From NCBI RefSeq assembly GCF_026212465.1, contig NC_080052.1:31232326-31296325 (forward strand): a DNA stretch of 64,000 bases, in the 5' to 3' direction. This document shows positions 1 through 16,677 of this stretch, in pieces. Position numbers and translations under genes: made by a program. Every line of letters starts with the position of its first letter. Position 1 is the first letter of the stretch. This stretch comes from Amaranthus tricolor (lineage: Eukaryota; Streptophyta; Magnoliopsida; Caryophyllales; Amaranthaceae). The notes under the pieces were generated by a model that was not told the DNA's origin, ran no database searches, and saw only the letters and a program-made list of their open reading frames with translations.

Positions 1-519
1 ATCTCCTACATTAATGAAGAAAGTAATCTTGTTTTTAAATATTATAATTGAAAGAATTGGACTAAAAAGAATATATTAAAAAATATACCTAAAAGTTGAG
101 GTCTTAATAATACAAGTCACCTTCTTTTTAGGGTCTAGTTAGGAAGGAGTATGCACATATTTGGTTTTAAATAGGGAGGATGATGACCAATATACAATTT
201 AAAGTATATTTATAAGTAAATTACTACGAACAATAAATTTTCCCGATTAATATTAATTTTTTCACTAATTTAGGGTCTAAAGAATAATTAAAAAATAATT
301 TGATTTTTTTAATTTAAAATAAAGTAAAATTAATTATAATGTGAACTTTTTTAATTTCTTATTTCATAAATTCTATATAATTGGACAATTTACACGTGAT
401 TGAATTTTTCTCCGAATATATATAGGGTGTATGTAATGTTGATTATAGGATTTTGTTGGATATTGATCAGCAGATCGGATTATTGGTAATGGGCTACTGG
501 CCGTGGTTATAGCCGTGTG

Positions 520-1060
520 TATTAACGTTGACAAAAGTTGACCCGACCTGCTATCCCGATTTGAACCTAATTCGAAATAAGTGTGTTTGGATTGAGATTT
601 TTGACCTAATTAATTAAATGGGTCAACCCGACCTGATCTGTTTATTAAATGAGTTAGGTCCAGGTCAAAATTTTAAACCTGAAAAAAACCTGTGTAACTC
701 ATTTAATTAAATGTGTTAATTTCTAAGTTAAATCAATAAGTATAAGCTAAACTTAGTTCATTTAATATTTTCTTATTTTTCATAGTAAATACAAAATAAA
801 CAAAAAAAACATAAACTTAAAATTAAAGCCTAAAAAATTAGAATTAATCAACGTTAAAAACCTTAAAACGAAAACAAAAAAATTATAAACAAGTTAAGTG
901 GGTCAACCTGATCAGTTGCAAGTCGGGTTAAGGTTGTGATTTTCAACCCAATTAACTAAATGGGTTGGGTTTGGATCAAGGATTTTTTGACCTGTTTATA
1001 TATAATTCGAACTCCAACCCGACCAAATCTAATCTATTTGACAGGTCTAGTATGTATGAA
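520..1060. repeat. Dispersed repeat rich in GGGTCAACCCGACCTG-type words
   Basis: Related phrases built on GGTCAACC, CGACCTG and their complements recur at about 540, 620, 660, 900, 950 and 1015, in both orientations and separated by AT-rich spacers. This looks like decayed transposon sequence with internal subrepeats. No termini or coding remnant could be identified. Confidence 0.4.
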
Positions 1061-2744
1061 ATATGGCCCTGTAGTCTTTAAAGTCGGATCAAGCTGTGGA
1101 GGAAGGTTTGTTTTTTGACGTATCACCCCACGACAATATATTGGACGTCTTACTAGGCCATTCTTAAGAAGAAATGTCTTTATTTGCCCTTTTTCTAGTG
1201 CTCATAATCACTTAAAAATCTTATTATGTGAATCGATGACACTATTTATAAGACTATAAAGATTGTATTTTTGTAAAGTGATCCCATAAAAAATTCTTAC
1301 TTTTTCCGCCTACATTATCTCACTCGTACACATCTCAAAAGCTTTTCATAAAACAACCTATCCTAATTCCTATTATTGCTCTACATACAGTAGTGTGAAG
1401 TTCTTATAGAATGGTTCTCTTTGAAAAAAATACATAATCTTATAGATATGGATAGCAAGTATTAATTTTTTTAATTAAGGGTATTGCTTTCTCTGCCTCT
1501 TTTAATTTGGACTAATTTTTATGTCAGTTTATCTCACTTATTTTATACTTTGTTTTAATTTGATAATGGTCTTAATCTTTTTCTTTCAATCTCATTCACT
1601 AATTTATTAGTTCTCTCTATTTTAACCATTTATTTTTATCATTTGTTTTTGACTTATTTTCCAACTCAATTTTCCTTTTCACTTGATTTCAACCAAAAGC
1701 TTTTGAGTATATTCTTATAGGGACGAAGGGAGTATATGATATAATTAGTGTCCATATGATCATAAATTACTTCTCTCGTCCCTTTGAGATAATCATTTTT
1801 ATTTAGTTAATTGCTTTTACCTTGTTATAATATTCTTTTATAAAAATATTTCTATCACATTCATTTTAACATCTCCTTTGTTTTGTATAATATTATCGAC
1901 ATAATTTTACTAAACGTACGCATATTTCATAAGTCAAATTTTGTCATTTTTAAAAAAAGCGAAAAAGAATCTACGTGTTATTTTGGAATCGATAAACTTG
2001 ATTTCGTAATGATCACAACAATGTACGTATTAAACCTAATGCAGCAAGCAAAATGATTTATTTGTAGAAATTTTTTTTTTAATTAATAATGGATTTAACC
2101 TTTAACAAATTGGTCAGTTTATTGAGCTGACCACCGATGTCAGCTTAGTTTTAATTTGTATTAACTTTGCTTAGAAATCAGCCACGCTTCACCGCATCGT
2201 TGTACTCTTTAATTAATTTAAAAACTAATTAATTCAATTATCTTAATTCCCCATTCATACTCTGAAAAACTTATGAAAATGCATATCAGTTCAATCAAAT
2301 GTGCCTATGATTATTTTAATGATTGTTGATGTTTTATTTTAATGAAGTATATGGTTAATGAGCAATTTCATTTCCATTTCACACAAAGAATATAATCAAT
2401 GGTCAATTAAAGAAATTAGAGTTATAATTAGTAGTCACATGAGTCTATCTGGACCCAAGTTTAATTAATTTCTTAGAAAATGAATTTAAATTTGAATTCA
2501 CGTGGATCATATTCAAATATAATCCGTTGTCATAGACAAACAGCAAAAAGATCGACCTATGTAAAATGAATTTATATTTTAATTTTTTGTTATGAGCTAT
2601 GGCTTCATATATCATGCAATGTTCCACGATCTTTTGACGATGATGTACCATTTTCATCAAATTTTCTAGAAAATAAACAGGAGTTGATGATGTTGTTGAT
2701 GGTGGTGCAGTTAGATAATATGTTATTGAAAGGTTTTCAAGAAT

Positions 2745-3110
2745 GTTATAAAATACTTATTATGACTCATTAATTCTAAAAAAACCATTTTTACTGATAA
2801 ATAACATGTTATATACAAGTATACAACTATGGAACCTACTAAAACGTGTAAAATATATGCCTAATTTTATTGATAAAATACCTATTATGACTTATTAAAA
2901 TACATACTTCTGAAAAAACACCAACTACTTGTTCTTGTAAAATACCTAATGTGAACCATTACAACACATACTTCTACATGCAAAAACACCTACTATTACT
3001 TATTAAAATTAAATACCTACTTCCATTTATAGAAATACTTATTATAAACCATTATAACACCTACTTGTACATGTAAAATTATCTACAATGAATCATTATG
3101 AAAAGGAAAA
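2745..3110. repeat. Degenerate tandem repeat, unit roughly 35-45 bp
   Basis: The theme AAAATACCTATTATGA, then CATTA, then AACACMTACTT, recurs about eight times with many substitutions and small indels. It is an old minisatellite-like array with no coding potential. Confidence 0.5.
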
Positions 3111-4270
3111 ATTAACATTAATAATTCAATATTTTGCCCCATCCAATATGAATAATCCACCTTTAGATTAAACATTAATATTCTAATATTTGCTATTTAT
3201 TTGTCCACAACATAACATACTATTAAAAATAAGTAATGATAGGGTATGCTGCTAGCAAACTAAGACAAAAGTTAGATTATTCACAGTAAATTATAACAAA
3301 TGTTGGATTATTCACAGTTTCGATGTTTATTTTTTTCGAATTATAGCCATTAAAGTATCAAAGTCTACGTCGTTCAGGCCAAATAAAAGAATTTCAAACC
3401 TTAAATTGCGAGCATCAAAACAGTTGAAATTATGTGAATTGACCTGACCGCCATAAACTTTGATTGTTTGATGATTGTAATTTGCGCAAAAAATAAACAT
3501 TAGAAGCTTTAATCAGCTAAATCTCTAACCTTGCTATAATTCATAACTTAATCTTTTAATATATAACCAGATAGTGTCCTTGCGATACACGATTTTATTA
3601 AATTTTTTACTTAAATTAAATTAATTCATATAAAGTATTACAACTATTAATAACACATTTCAAAATCAAATTTAACACAAAAGTATGTAAAGTTATTTTA
3701 TAAAAGTTTAAACGATAAAAATAATTTTTGTCATGAAAATATAATTTACTTATATAAGAATAGTGACAACCTGAATCATATTAGAATTATACATTGCATT
3801 TAAGTAACCAATTGTAAAAAAAACATAATAAAAGTATATTATGTTTTAACCATCTCAAAATATCCAATACACTAAATAATACTCAATGATTTTCTAATAT
3901 ATTAAATGATGCGAGTAATAAAGTCAAAGATAAAAAAAAGTAGTTATAAAAACAATGACATCATCATGAGTGTTGGAGGGAAAATTTTTATTGAGATTGT
4001 GACACGTAAGTAAATTTAAATGGTGATGATGTCAACAGTGTTTTATTTTAATATTAGTTTTATATTTTAAAATTTTTAATTTATTTTTTTATTATTATTT
4101 TCAATTAATAATTTAATAGGTTAGTTCATTAAAAAGAGATCTTGTCACGACATCAATTGCAATGGAAATAGGAATCACAATCTAATCAAGTCCGTAGTAC
4201 CACCTTCCTGTCGTCCAACCTGTAAAATAAATTAATCAAACTTATAAAAAGAAAATCCCCAAATATTTCC

Positions 4271-4278
4271 TATAAATA
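4271..4278 (+). promoter_or_regulatory. TATA box of the CBSX5-like gene
   Basis: TATAAATA lies about 119 bp before the ATG at 4390. The leader after it is CT-rich and free of long ORFs, as in plant 5' UTRs. Transcription would be expected to start near 4300-4310. Confidence 0.6.
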
Positions 4279-4389
4279 CCCATCACCGGTTCACCTTATA
4301 ACACCTTATTAAAAATTTCTTGAACCTCAAAAATTTCCGCCATTAACAACCTCTTCAAGCTTTTCTTCACATTTTTCTCTCTCTAGTGC

Positions 4390-6839
4390 ATGGCAGTACA
4401 ATTATTATTACATGAAATTTCTGATCTCTGTCTCGGGAAGCCCCCGCTAAGGCCTCTCCCTCTAACGGCTACAATCGCCGACGCTATCTCACTTTTCCGA
4501 CGATCTTCCGGAGACACCTCTCTTACCGTTTGGTCTTCTCCGTCACTTTCTGGAGAACCTTCTATATGTATCGGAAAAATTAGTGTTGCTGATGTTTTGT
4601 GCTTTCTTTGCCGAGAAGATAATCGTAACCATCCTTCTCTTGCTTTGAGCTCTCCTGTCTCTGTTCTTGTTCCTCCAAAGGGTGGTTCCATTGTTAAAGT
4701 GTTGGATCCGTCTTCTAGGTAATTAATTTTTCTATGTTTGTTTGATTTGGAAATTATTATCGGTTATTAGCATCGAATTTCCTGTTTGAATTTGAATTTT
4801 CTTTTTTCTTCTTGTGTAAAGATGAAATTTTGCATTTAATTTGAAGAATTGTGGTTAATGTCTGTTTGTCTTGTTATTTTTATGTTTTAAATTGTTAATT
4901 GCCATCGTTATTTTGCAATTAAAATTGATTTGAATGGGGCAAAATCTTTCTCCTCTGTTTGTTTGTTTGCTTTGCAAATTATTATTGATTTTTATCTTTG
5001 AATTTTCCTGTGATTATTATGTTTGTTGTGAATAACAATTCGAGCATTTTGGCATGAAGATGAATTTGTGCATTTTTTTCAAGAATTGTGGTTGATGTGT
5101 GCTTATTTTGTTATTGTTATTATACTTCATGTTCCAAATTAGTTGCTGGTAATTTGTGATTAGTTTTAAGCTAAGTTAAAATATAAGATGTTCTTTAATT
5201 TGTATCATTTCAAAAATTATTAATATTAAATTTTATAATTTAAATATTAAAAATTAAATTAATATATTAAATTGCATTCAAAAGTAAATAAAAGTTAATA
5301 ATAGGGGAGGAAGTAAATTTGATTCTTAAGTTTTGTCGTTATTCTGCAATTATATGAATTAATTTGTTCTGCTGCCTGCTCAAAAAAAGTTTGATCTCGT
5401 GTGTGGGGTGTTGACAATGAAATACAAATAATATTTAGAATTTATAGTCATAAAATATTTATGAGTTATTATTTTGTTTTGCTACATTTTTATGCAATTT
5501 AATATGTTATTTTGATTATTTATATATTAAATTTTATAATTTAAAAATTATAAAAACTTAATATATTATGAAAGTATGCTACAAATCAAATAAAATTTCA
5601 CCTGATTATATTTTTTCTAGACAACTTATACGATAAACAATGTAAAAAATCATTTTTTATGAGAATTTTAGAAAGGAGGAAGTATATCCGATGTAATTCA
5701 AAAGGTGAAAGCATCAAATATTACTATATTTACATTATATGCTACAATGCTAACCTCTAAAATGATATTTGACCAAATTAATTTACTTTAAGCCATAATC
5801 TAACTTATCTTCACATTCTCGTCCATCTGATTTATCTCGAACCTTGTAGGCTAGCTTCAACAATGTTATTTTCTTCCCATAGAGTTTAAATCATTGGTTA
5901 TTTTAATCTAATTATTTTGGAAAGTTATGATAAAATTTTTATACTTCTATTAGGTTAAGTTTTGATGTTTTCACGCCTAGTTTCTGTTGTTAGCCCTAAG
6001 GTTCCGTAAAGCATTGACATAGGCATTGAATGAACTTTCATTATCCAAGTGCAGGATACGACTGTCTCAACTTCTAAGTTCATTTGTATCTAACTTGACT
6101 AATTTGATTCAAATCCTTTGAAGATTCACACTTTTTGCTCGTGAAAAGCGTTCAATTGCATCATCCTCAAGTTTAAATTCCGGGTCAATTTGGGTAGCTT
6201 AAATCCTTTTGATTTTTTTAAATGACTTTCCGTGGGTTTTTGGATCAAAATAATACAAAATGGCTTTTTAGAAGATTTTTTAGGGGTACAATAATGATGA
6301 AAGTAATTAAATTTGGGATGTGGTTGGTATTGGTAGCATTGGGATAAAGTTGCATACATTCAACGCTTCAAACTTCACCTTAGGTAGGACTTAGGAGTCA
6401 TTTAATAGTATTGAAGCAATGAAACGTTAAGTTAGTACTCCTCGTGTGGTATCAATAATATTGTGGAAAGTATGGCTATATCTAAATGTTTACCCACAAA
6501 AATTATCATTTGTCATGTGCCCTTTCGTTTTCAAGTACAACAATGAGAGCATCATAAAGTACTAGCTGATGACCATTAAAAGAAAAGTACTAGCTGATGA
6601 ACTAGATATAAATTTTTTAGATTTTAGTGGTTGACATTTATCAACTGTTGTGCTATTTGTAATCTGCTTTCGATATGAAATTTTGAGCCATTTGTTACTT
6701 GATCTAACGTCAATTCAATTATTTTTTTTTTTGTAACATGAATTTACTATTTTAGCCGAAAATGTTGGGTCTATAAATTATGATGCAACTAAAAGAATTA
6801 GGAGTTCATATTTATCATGAGCTTTAAATTTCATTTCTG

Positions 6840-6901
<62 letters not shown>

Positions 6902-8663
6902 TACACATCAAATGGATTTGTTATAGGGATTAATAGTCATGTGATAAGATCCAACCACCTAAAATTCTTGCAGGGCACTAGAGAAAAGATCTAGTAAAAT
7001 TTTTGATGGATAATATGGGGTAATTTTACTCAACTGGTTAACAATATCTGTAAAGCAAATCTTGGTTAGATCCTGCTTTGCAAATCCTTTTCCATGGAAT
7101 TGTTGCTCTTCATTAGAGGCTGGGTGATGTAAATTTCACTTTGTGACATATTGATGCTATTGCTTTAGACAAATTCTTTATTAAGACCGTCTATCGTGAG
7201 ACGGTTTAATGTGGACTGACCCAAATTTTTAATTTCATTAAAATCTAATGAAAAAACCGTTTTTGTTTAGTTAACTGCTATGTAAGTTTAACTTTGGACT
7301 ACTTGTATGTACCCGTCTCACGTTGAGACGGTCTCATACAATACTTTCTGCTAGCTTTAATGTTGGTTTTTCATTCTTTATTTCTGTTAAATAGAAACCA
7401 AAATGCTAGAAGCCATCAGGCTACTGAAAGTCTGGTAGCGGTTTTTGCAAACTGTATTGGTTCAAGTACGTCTTCTTGTATATTTGAATGTCATTTCCTT
7501 CTCTTCATTGGAACCAATAAACCGAATTAAAATATAAATCACACCACCTCTTCCTGCACTGCTTCAAATGTTCAGAAATAATGGTGAAATGTGAAAATGG
7601 TATTTTTCATCAGTTTGATTTCACACGATAACCTCACTCGTGGAGGAATAGGATGTGAGGACAGATTGAATCAAAGTCTACTGTCTTCCTCATCATCATG
7701 ATAGCTTTGAAACAATTGACAATCTTGAATGGAAAGAGCAATAATCGATTTCGAGCATCTTAATTTGAAGTTTAAGTTGTATTCGTACGTGTATGCATAG
7801 AACTCATTTACTGATGTTACTGTTTGCCTTGATCTTGCAGCATACTTGATGCAGTAGATAGCATTCTTGAAGGAGCTCAAGGTCTCATAGTGCCTAGGAG
7901 GAGCCGTAACAGCAGCAGCCCAAAGCAAAGGTCTTCGCAAAAACCTTCTGTAGGGCGCCAATTCTGCTGGATCACTCAGGAAGATGTAATCCGCTTCTTC
8001 TTCAACTCCATCAACCACTTCTCTCCCACCCCATTCAACACGCTCCAATCCCTTAACATCATTGAGGAGAAGACCCTATCTGTTCATTACAACGATCCTG
8101 CGCTGTCTGCCCTCAACGCAATCTGCAACTCTCCGTCAGGCCAGACTGCTGTAGCAGTGGTAGATAATGAGGGTAGACTAATAGGCGAGATCTCACTTTA
8201 CACGCTCGCTTGCTGTGACGAGACTGTTGCTCCTGCCATTGTTACTCTTTCCGCTGGTGATCTTATGGCTTACATCGACTATGGTGGCCCTCCAGAAGAT
8301 CTTGTTCAGTTGGTTAAAACAAGGTTAGAAGAGAAAAAATTAGACGGAATGTTGGAACTTTTAGAAGACCATCCTTCAACTCTTTCGCTTTCGTCATGCT
8401 TAAGTGCATCTACGTCTTCCTCATCCGATGACGAAGTTGTTACTACTGTAAAGCGCACCAGATCTAATTCAGGGCTATTTGCAAGTGGAACAGAGCCCAT
8501 CATTTGTCACCCAAGGAGCTCCTTGATCGCAGTGATGATACAGTCATTGTCACATCGGTATAATCACGTGTGGGTTGTCGAAGATGATTATAGCTTGGTC
8601 GGAATAGTAACTTTTTCTGGTATGTTGAAAGTATTCCGGGATCGTGTTCCTTGTTTTTCCTAA
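4390..8663 (+). CDS. CBSX5: CBS domain-containing protein, CBSX5-like
   Basis: Two exons, 4390-4718 and 7841-8663, join in phase to give 383 residues. The donor is AG|GTAATT and the acceptor CTTGCAG. The joined protein reads continuously across the junction (VLDPSS then ILDAVDSILEGAQ), as in Arabidopsis CBSX5. The N-terminus MAVQLLLHEISDLCLGKPPL, the QFCWITQED block, the LSAGDLMAYID block and the C-terminal CBS half (EPIICHPRSSL to VGIVTFSGMLKVFRD) all fit the family. A Ser-rich acidic linker lies before the last CBS motif. CBS pairs bind adenosine nucleotides; the cellular role of CBSX5-type proteins is poorly defined. The 3,122-bp intron holds an (AT)n run and a small MITE. Downstream are 36-bp tandem repeats in the presumed 3' UTR. 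The gene converges on FAMA. Confidence 0.9.
6845..6898. repeat. (AT)n microsatellite in the CBSX5-like intron
   Basis: About 27 uninterrupted TA/AT dinucleotides. Confidence 0.95.
7183..7335. mobile_element. MITE-like element with GAGACGGT-type terminal inverted repeats
   Basis: The left end AAGACCGTCT-ATCGTGAGACGG matches the reverse complement of the right end, which reads GAGACCGTCT-CAACGTGAGACGG. The inverted ends enclose about 110 bp of AT-rich DNA without an ORF. Related ends occur near 21830-22045 and 52470-52575. No convincing target duplication was found. Confidence 0.6.
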
Positions 8664-8711
8664 TTTTTTCCTGTATCCGATTACTACCTATATTGAGCGC
8701 GGCTTATGAAT

Positions 8712-8805
8712 AATGAGGCTTATTCAATCATTTGTCATGGCATGTATAATGAGGTTTATTCAATCATTTATCATGGCTTGTATAATGAGGTTTATTCATT
8801 ATTGT
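8712..8805. repeat. 36-bp tandem repeat, about 2.5 copies
   Basis: Units start at 8712, 8748 and 8784 with AATGAGG(C/T)TTATTCA, an exact 36-bp period. The array begins 49 bp after the CBSX5-like stop codon and is probably in its 3' UTR. Confidence 0.85.
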
Positions 8806-9615
8806 ATTATTTCTGTAACATTTATTTGTACAATATATGATGTCATTTGAAAATAACGTTGATATTTTGCTGTGGTTTTGTTTTGTTTTTATAAGAACTA
8901 GTCAAGAATTCCACTATAATTTATTCTGACTTTTTAAAGTTGGGAGTATTTGGCATTTTGAACAGGCAAAATTGGAGTTGTGCTCTACATTTTTTTGTTT
9001 GATTTCTATCATGAATTCATGATATACATGTATGAATTTTTCAGAGTCGAATGGTCCAAGAAAGGACAGAAAAGCACATCTTCAGACTTCAACCATGATT
9101 TTGATATATTTTTTGTATACCACTCATTTTGCATTTAGTAAATAATAAATGAAATTTAAAGAAATGAAAATTAAGTTGGAGAATGATAAAAAAAAGTGAA
9201 TAATAGAAATAATTTATTAAGACGGAGACAAATTAAAAAGAGAGTAAGGGTGTAAGATCACTGGAATAGATCAATATATAAAATGGTGCAAAATGAAGAG
9301 AGAAAAAGTATTATCCATCTTTGTTCCTTGAAATGAGTTTGCTATAACTTTTTATTGTGATTATAGTCATAGATTCTTTCTCTTAATTATAAACTTAATG
9401 ACTCTATTTTATCTACAGATTTCTTTCATTTAATTATATTTTCAATTATCATTTACTAACCAATAAATTTTGAGGATATACATAAAAATAAGTAGTAAAC
9501 CCGTCAAACATGAATTAGTTAGTATGACCCTATTATTAAAGATTGAAGAAGAAATGTCGCATATGACTAGCTAGAATATTCATGAAAAATTAAATAGGAT
9601 TTAGAAATATTTGAC
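8806..9615. other. Intergenic region between convergent CBSX5-like and FAMA genes
   Basis: AT-rich sequence that should hold the 3' UTRs of both genes. No coding or RNA feature seen. Confidence 0.6.
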
Positions 9616-12687
<3,072 letters not shown>

Positions 12688-14103
12688 TATCCTTCTTTAC
12701 ACAAAATAATATAAAACAAATATAAGCATGAGAAATTTGCGAAAGTGATAAGAAATAAGAAAAGAAAGATCTGATTATATATATATATATATATATATAT
12801 GGTTATATTCCTGTTACATAGGAGCCTTTGTAGAGTAAATGAAGCACCGGCAGCAGAGCAATGCACAAAAATAATAGTATATTCTAACAAATTATCACAC
12901 TTTTCATTTTAATTTTTTTTTTTTTTAATTTTACGACATTTTTATTTTAGGTAGTATTTTAAATATTTTTTTTAATTCTTATCCATAATATTCTCTTTTT
13001 TTTCTCACTTTTAATTTTGTCTTACAAAATTTAGTGGTCTCTACTAATTTTGTAATATTTATGTCAATTATTAGTGTTGCAATCTCTTCAAAACGAGAGT
13101 GGTAGAAACAGACGGGGAAGCTCTTGCTAGATAACTTTTACATGATTCTAATTAATGTAAATGATAGGAGTAGTTCACAAGCCTAACAACGCTCTTCTTA
13201 GCTTTTCCATGCTTACTTTTACATGATTCTAATTAAAGATGCTAACTTGTTCTTCTTCTACCTCTTATAATTTTCAACAACAAAATCTTGTTATTTCTAT
13301 ACATCAACAACTTCAAATTTCAAACTCTATCAAAGATATTAGCTTCACCCTTGTTTTTGAGATTTTGATGGGGAAAAATGAATATACTTATTTAATACTT
13401 ATAAAATAAAATTAAAATGAAATATTAGGTTGTTATATATATACAAATATGAATCTGGTTAGAAGATAGACGATTCGTATTCATTCCCCCTTAAAAAGAA
13501 GGTAGGAAGAATATGGTTTAAGATACTGAAAAGGCAAAAATAGAGGGTCTTGCTATGTAAGCGGTGAATTGTATGTATAGAAAACTATCTGCAAATCCTT
13601 ACACAAGTTAAGTTAGGACAAAGACGCTAAGAATACTAAAAGGCTCTAATATTCACCAAAAAATATTTTTGTGAGCTTTCTATATGTAAAATTATTTTAA
13701 TAAAGTATATATTAATGTATTTTATAATAAAAGCTTTATAATTATTGTGTAGTAGTCAGGAACTCAGGATGACTTCTCTTCTCGCACTGTTTTAATAAAA
13801 TATTTACAAAAAGTTTATGTATTTAAAAATTTTGAAATAATTCTATCTATTTAATTCATTTTTTTGAATATGGTTCTATTTATTATTGATGTATAGGAGA
13901 AATGGCCTTAATTCAAAGCTAAATGAATCATGATATCCGTGACATCCACTATTCTCATACCGCCAATATAATGGGCCAAATCCGAACTTTGTTGGGCTAT
14001 GGGCCGCTAATTACGTACCACCTTGTCCTTTTGACTAACTTTTGACTAGGGTGATAAGTGATCACGGGAGAAGGAATAAGGTTGCATCGGAGTATCTACT
14101 CTA

Positions 14104-14406
14104 ACGACCCGTTTAGTAGGTGGTAATGAGAATGAAATTTAGTATAATTTTGGTTAAAAAATTTCTTGCTATCTTGATGGTCATGCTTGTCCAACTTCAA
14201 TCATCTCATTTTTCTTCATAAAATTCATTCAAATGCATTACTATTGGGAGAGGTGATATTAGATGGTAATGAAAATTTGTGAACAAAAATATTTTTTATG
14301 ATCAAAGTTTCATTACCATGGGAATGACGTGGAACTTTTGATGAAATTTTACATTATAAATCATTTCCATTACCACTATTTAGTACCACTAAACCAACGG
14401 GCCGTA
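14104..14406. mobile_element. hAT-type MITE
   Basis: The left end CGACCCGTTTAGTAGGTGG and the right end (reverse complement CGGCCCGTTGGTTTAGTGG) form imperfect inverted repeats of the CGGCCCGTTTGG class seen in non-autonomous hAT elements. The inner arms also pair (GGTAATGAGAATGAAAT against TGGTAATGGAAATGAT). No coding sequence. No clear 8-bp target duplication. Confidence 0.6.
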
Positions 14407-14624
14407 AGTGTTTTATAGTTTTAGGATCGATTATTCAGAGTAATGTGAAGATTAATGAAGATGTTACTCATCATATACAAACGGGATGAGTTAAGTGGCG
14501 TGTGGCCATTGGGGTCTTAGTGCAAATAGTTTCCGCTCAAATTAAAAGTTAAATTTCACCAAGTTGTAATCAAACTAGCATTGTTATATATGTTGGCCCG
14601 TAAAAAAGATTTTTGAACAAAAAA

Positions 14625-15265
14625 TAGAAGTTGCGAAGATGAAAATTCTGAGATGAATGTACGGTTGCACAAGGATGGATATAATAAGCAACGAATTATT
14701 TAGAGGCAGGCTAGGAGTAGCCTCATTATCGGCAAAGATGCGTGAAAAAAAATTGAGATGACTTGGACTTGTGAAATGGAAAAATGTTGACGCTTCCGTG
14801 AGAAGGATAGATTGCAGCATAGTAGAAGGTAAAAAAAGTAAAGGTAAACCTAAGAGAATGTGAAAGGAATAAATTAAAAATCAACTTGAATGAGTTGCAC
14901 CTCTTTAAAGATCTGACTAAAAATATAAATAGTTAGAAATGGGGTATTTACGTCTTAAAATGTGCCTTTTAACCTGCTTCTTTTTGTCCTAACTCCTAAA
15001 TACTAATCTTGTTGATTTAAATTTTTTGTTATTCCATTTATTTGTTTTTATTATTTTTAATGGCTCAACATTAGTTTAACTTGTATTGTAATTTGTCGTA
15101 ACCTTTCCTATACTCATTCTGAGTCATTCTTTGCTTACTTTACATGACTCTCCTTTTGGGAGCTTGGTATTTGAAGGTTTATTTGCCTATGCGTATTCAT
15201 CTTTGCCACTTCTTTAAAGGGATTAACGGATATAATATTTTTATTATTTGTTTTGAGACCCTGAT
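14625..15265 (+). mobile_element. 3' remnant of an RTE-type LINE (broken reverse transcriptase end)
   Basis: The plus strand, read through stops, gives the extreme C-terminus of a non-LTR reverse transcriptase: MKILR-stop-MYGCTRMD, LFRGRLGVASLSAKMREKKLR, then SVRRIDCSIVEGKKSKGKPKR. Several in-frame stops make it non-functional. A 3' non-coding tail follows. A better-preserved relative lies at 25240-25845. Confidence 0.7.
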
Positions 15266-16677
15266 TTTGTGCGGGTAACTAAGTTGATGACTATAATTAA
15301 CTACTCATAATGCTAGAAGTACTTAAGTAGAATAGGTTTTTTTTCCATAGACCTTCAAACTAATTTTCTTACTAATATTATCACATGCCTTTTTAAAAAA
15401 TAAAATAAAATTCTTGTATAAATACATTTCCTTCTAGCATTTCGCATAAGTATATATTTTCTCCGTTTTAAAATACTTGCAATGTTTGACTTTTTACGTA
15501 GTTCATTAATTCAATTCTTAATATCTTAATTAAATATTATAAATATTTGATATTAATAACTTTGTATTGAGATAATTCAAACAAAATCTAACTTGACTAT
15601 TTTTTTAATGTATAGATTCAAAATCACAAATTAAAAATAATGAATAAATAGTATAATATTTTTAATATTGGAGTTAATTTAGAAGGGGAAACTATATACA
15701 TAATGAAATGATCAAATGAAAAGAATCAAGTTGGTTGAAAACTTGAAATAAAAACTATCCAAATACTTTTTTTACTTCCCTATAATTTATAGTAGTGTTA
15801 TATCACTTTTTTTATTCTCATTTACACATTTAATCATTCTTCAATGTTAAATAATTTGAATAATCTCATTATTTTTTAATAAAAAACTTGTGATAATTTT
15901 TTTTAAGTAAATGAGAGTATTTGCTATGATATTTCAAGTGGAAAGATATTTTATTCTTCTAACATCTACCCCATTCATCAAATACAAAAGTCAAACATTA
16001 TAGGCTATGGAAATTGGACAGCAATAGTATAGAAACTGTGGGTGGACGAATCTAAAAGTTTGGATAAGGCCAATGCTACCATATTATCATTATCACCATT
16101 ATTCTATTTCTCTATTATATTTTAATTAAACCTTCTTTAACATTATATTTATCACTATTTTGTTTATTTTTTCTTATTATTTATAAAATATCATTATTAT
16201 ACAGTATGTAAGTCAAGCTCAAGATGACATTTATAGGAAAATACCACTTGTCATCATTCACATCCTCCACCCTTTCTCTTTGCCTTTACATAAGTGAACC
16301 CACTTTCCCTTTTAAAAAAAGAAAATAAAAAGGAAAAAACAAAAAAAATCAAAAGGAAGTTCATAGAAAAACCCAGAAAGTGCAAGCTTCCCCTCCCTAT
16401 CGAGAAACACTTCCTTCACCTCCACAATTAGTAGAAAGAGAGTGTGTATATGTTTGTTGAGTACTTTTCAATTTTTAGGGTTTTTGATGATTTTGAAAAT
16501 TCAGTTGATTTTAGGTGGAAATATTTAAATTTTTTGATGGGTTTTATTCCATTTTATCTAATTTGATGATGGTTTTGTGGGTTTCGTTTGATTTTGGCTT
16601 TTTCTGGGTATTTTAAATTTGAAAGTGAAAGAGGAAAAATAAATTAGAGAGAGAAAATAAGGGATTTTTAGTAAGAA

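Larger units (their letters stand above)
1..4270. other. Intergenic region, no gene recognised
   Basis: No ORF here has a recognisable domain or plausible splice partners. The stretch is AT-rich and holds degenerate dispersed and tandem repeats, listed separately at 520-1060 and 2745-3110. A 71-codon minus ORF at 2445-2660 has no recognisable features and I regard it as chance. Confidence 0.7.
12688..16677. other. Divergent intergenic region between FAMA and the RING E3 gene
   Basis: This region should hold the FAMA promoter (minus strand, including an (AT)n run at about 12776-12800) and the promoter and GA-rich leader of the RING gene. A hAT-like MITE at 14104-14406 and a LINE 3' remnant at 14625-15265 lie in the middle. 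No other gene was recognised. Confidence 0.6.

Noticed and set aside
4383..4691. 102-codon minus ORF
   Set aside because: It is antisense to exon 1 of the CBSX5-like gene, with no domain.
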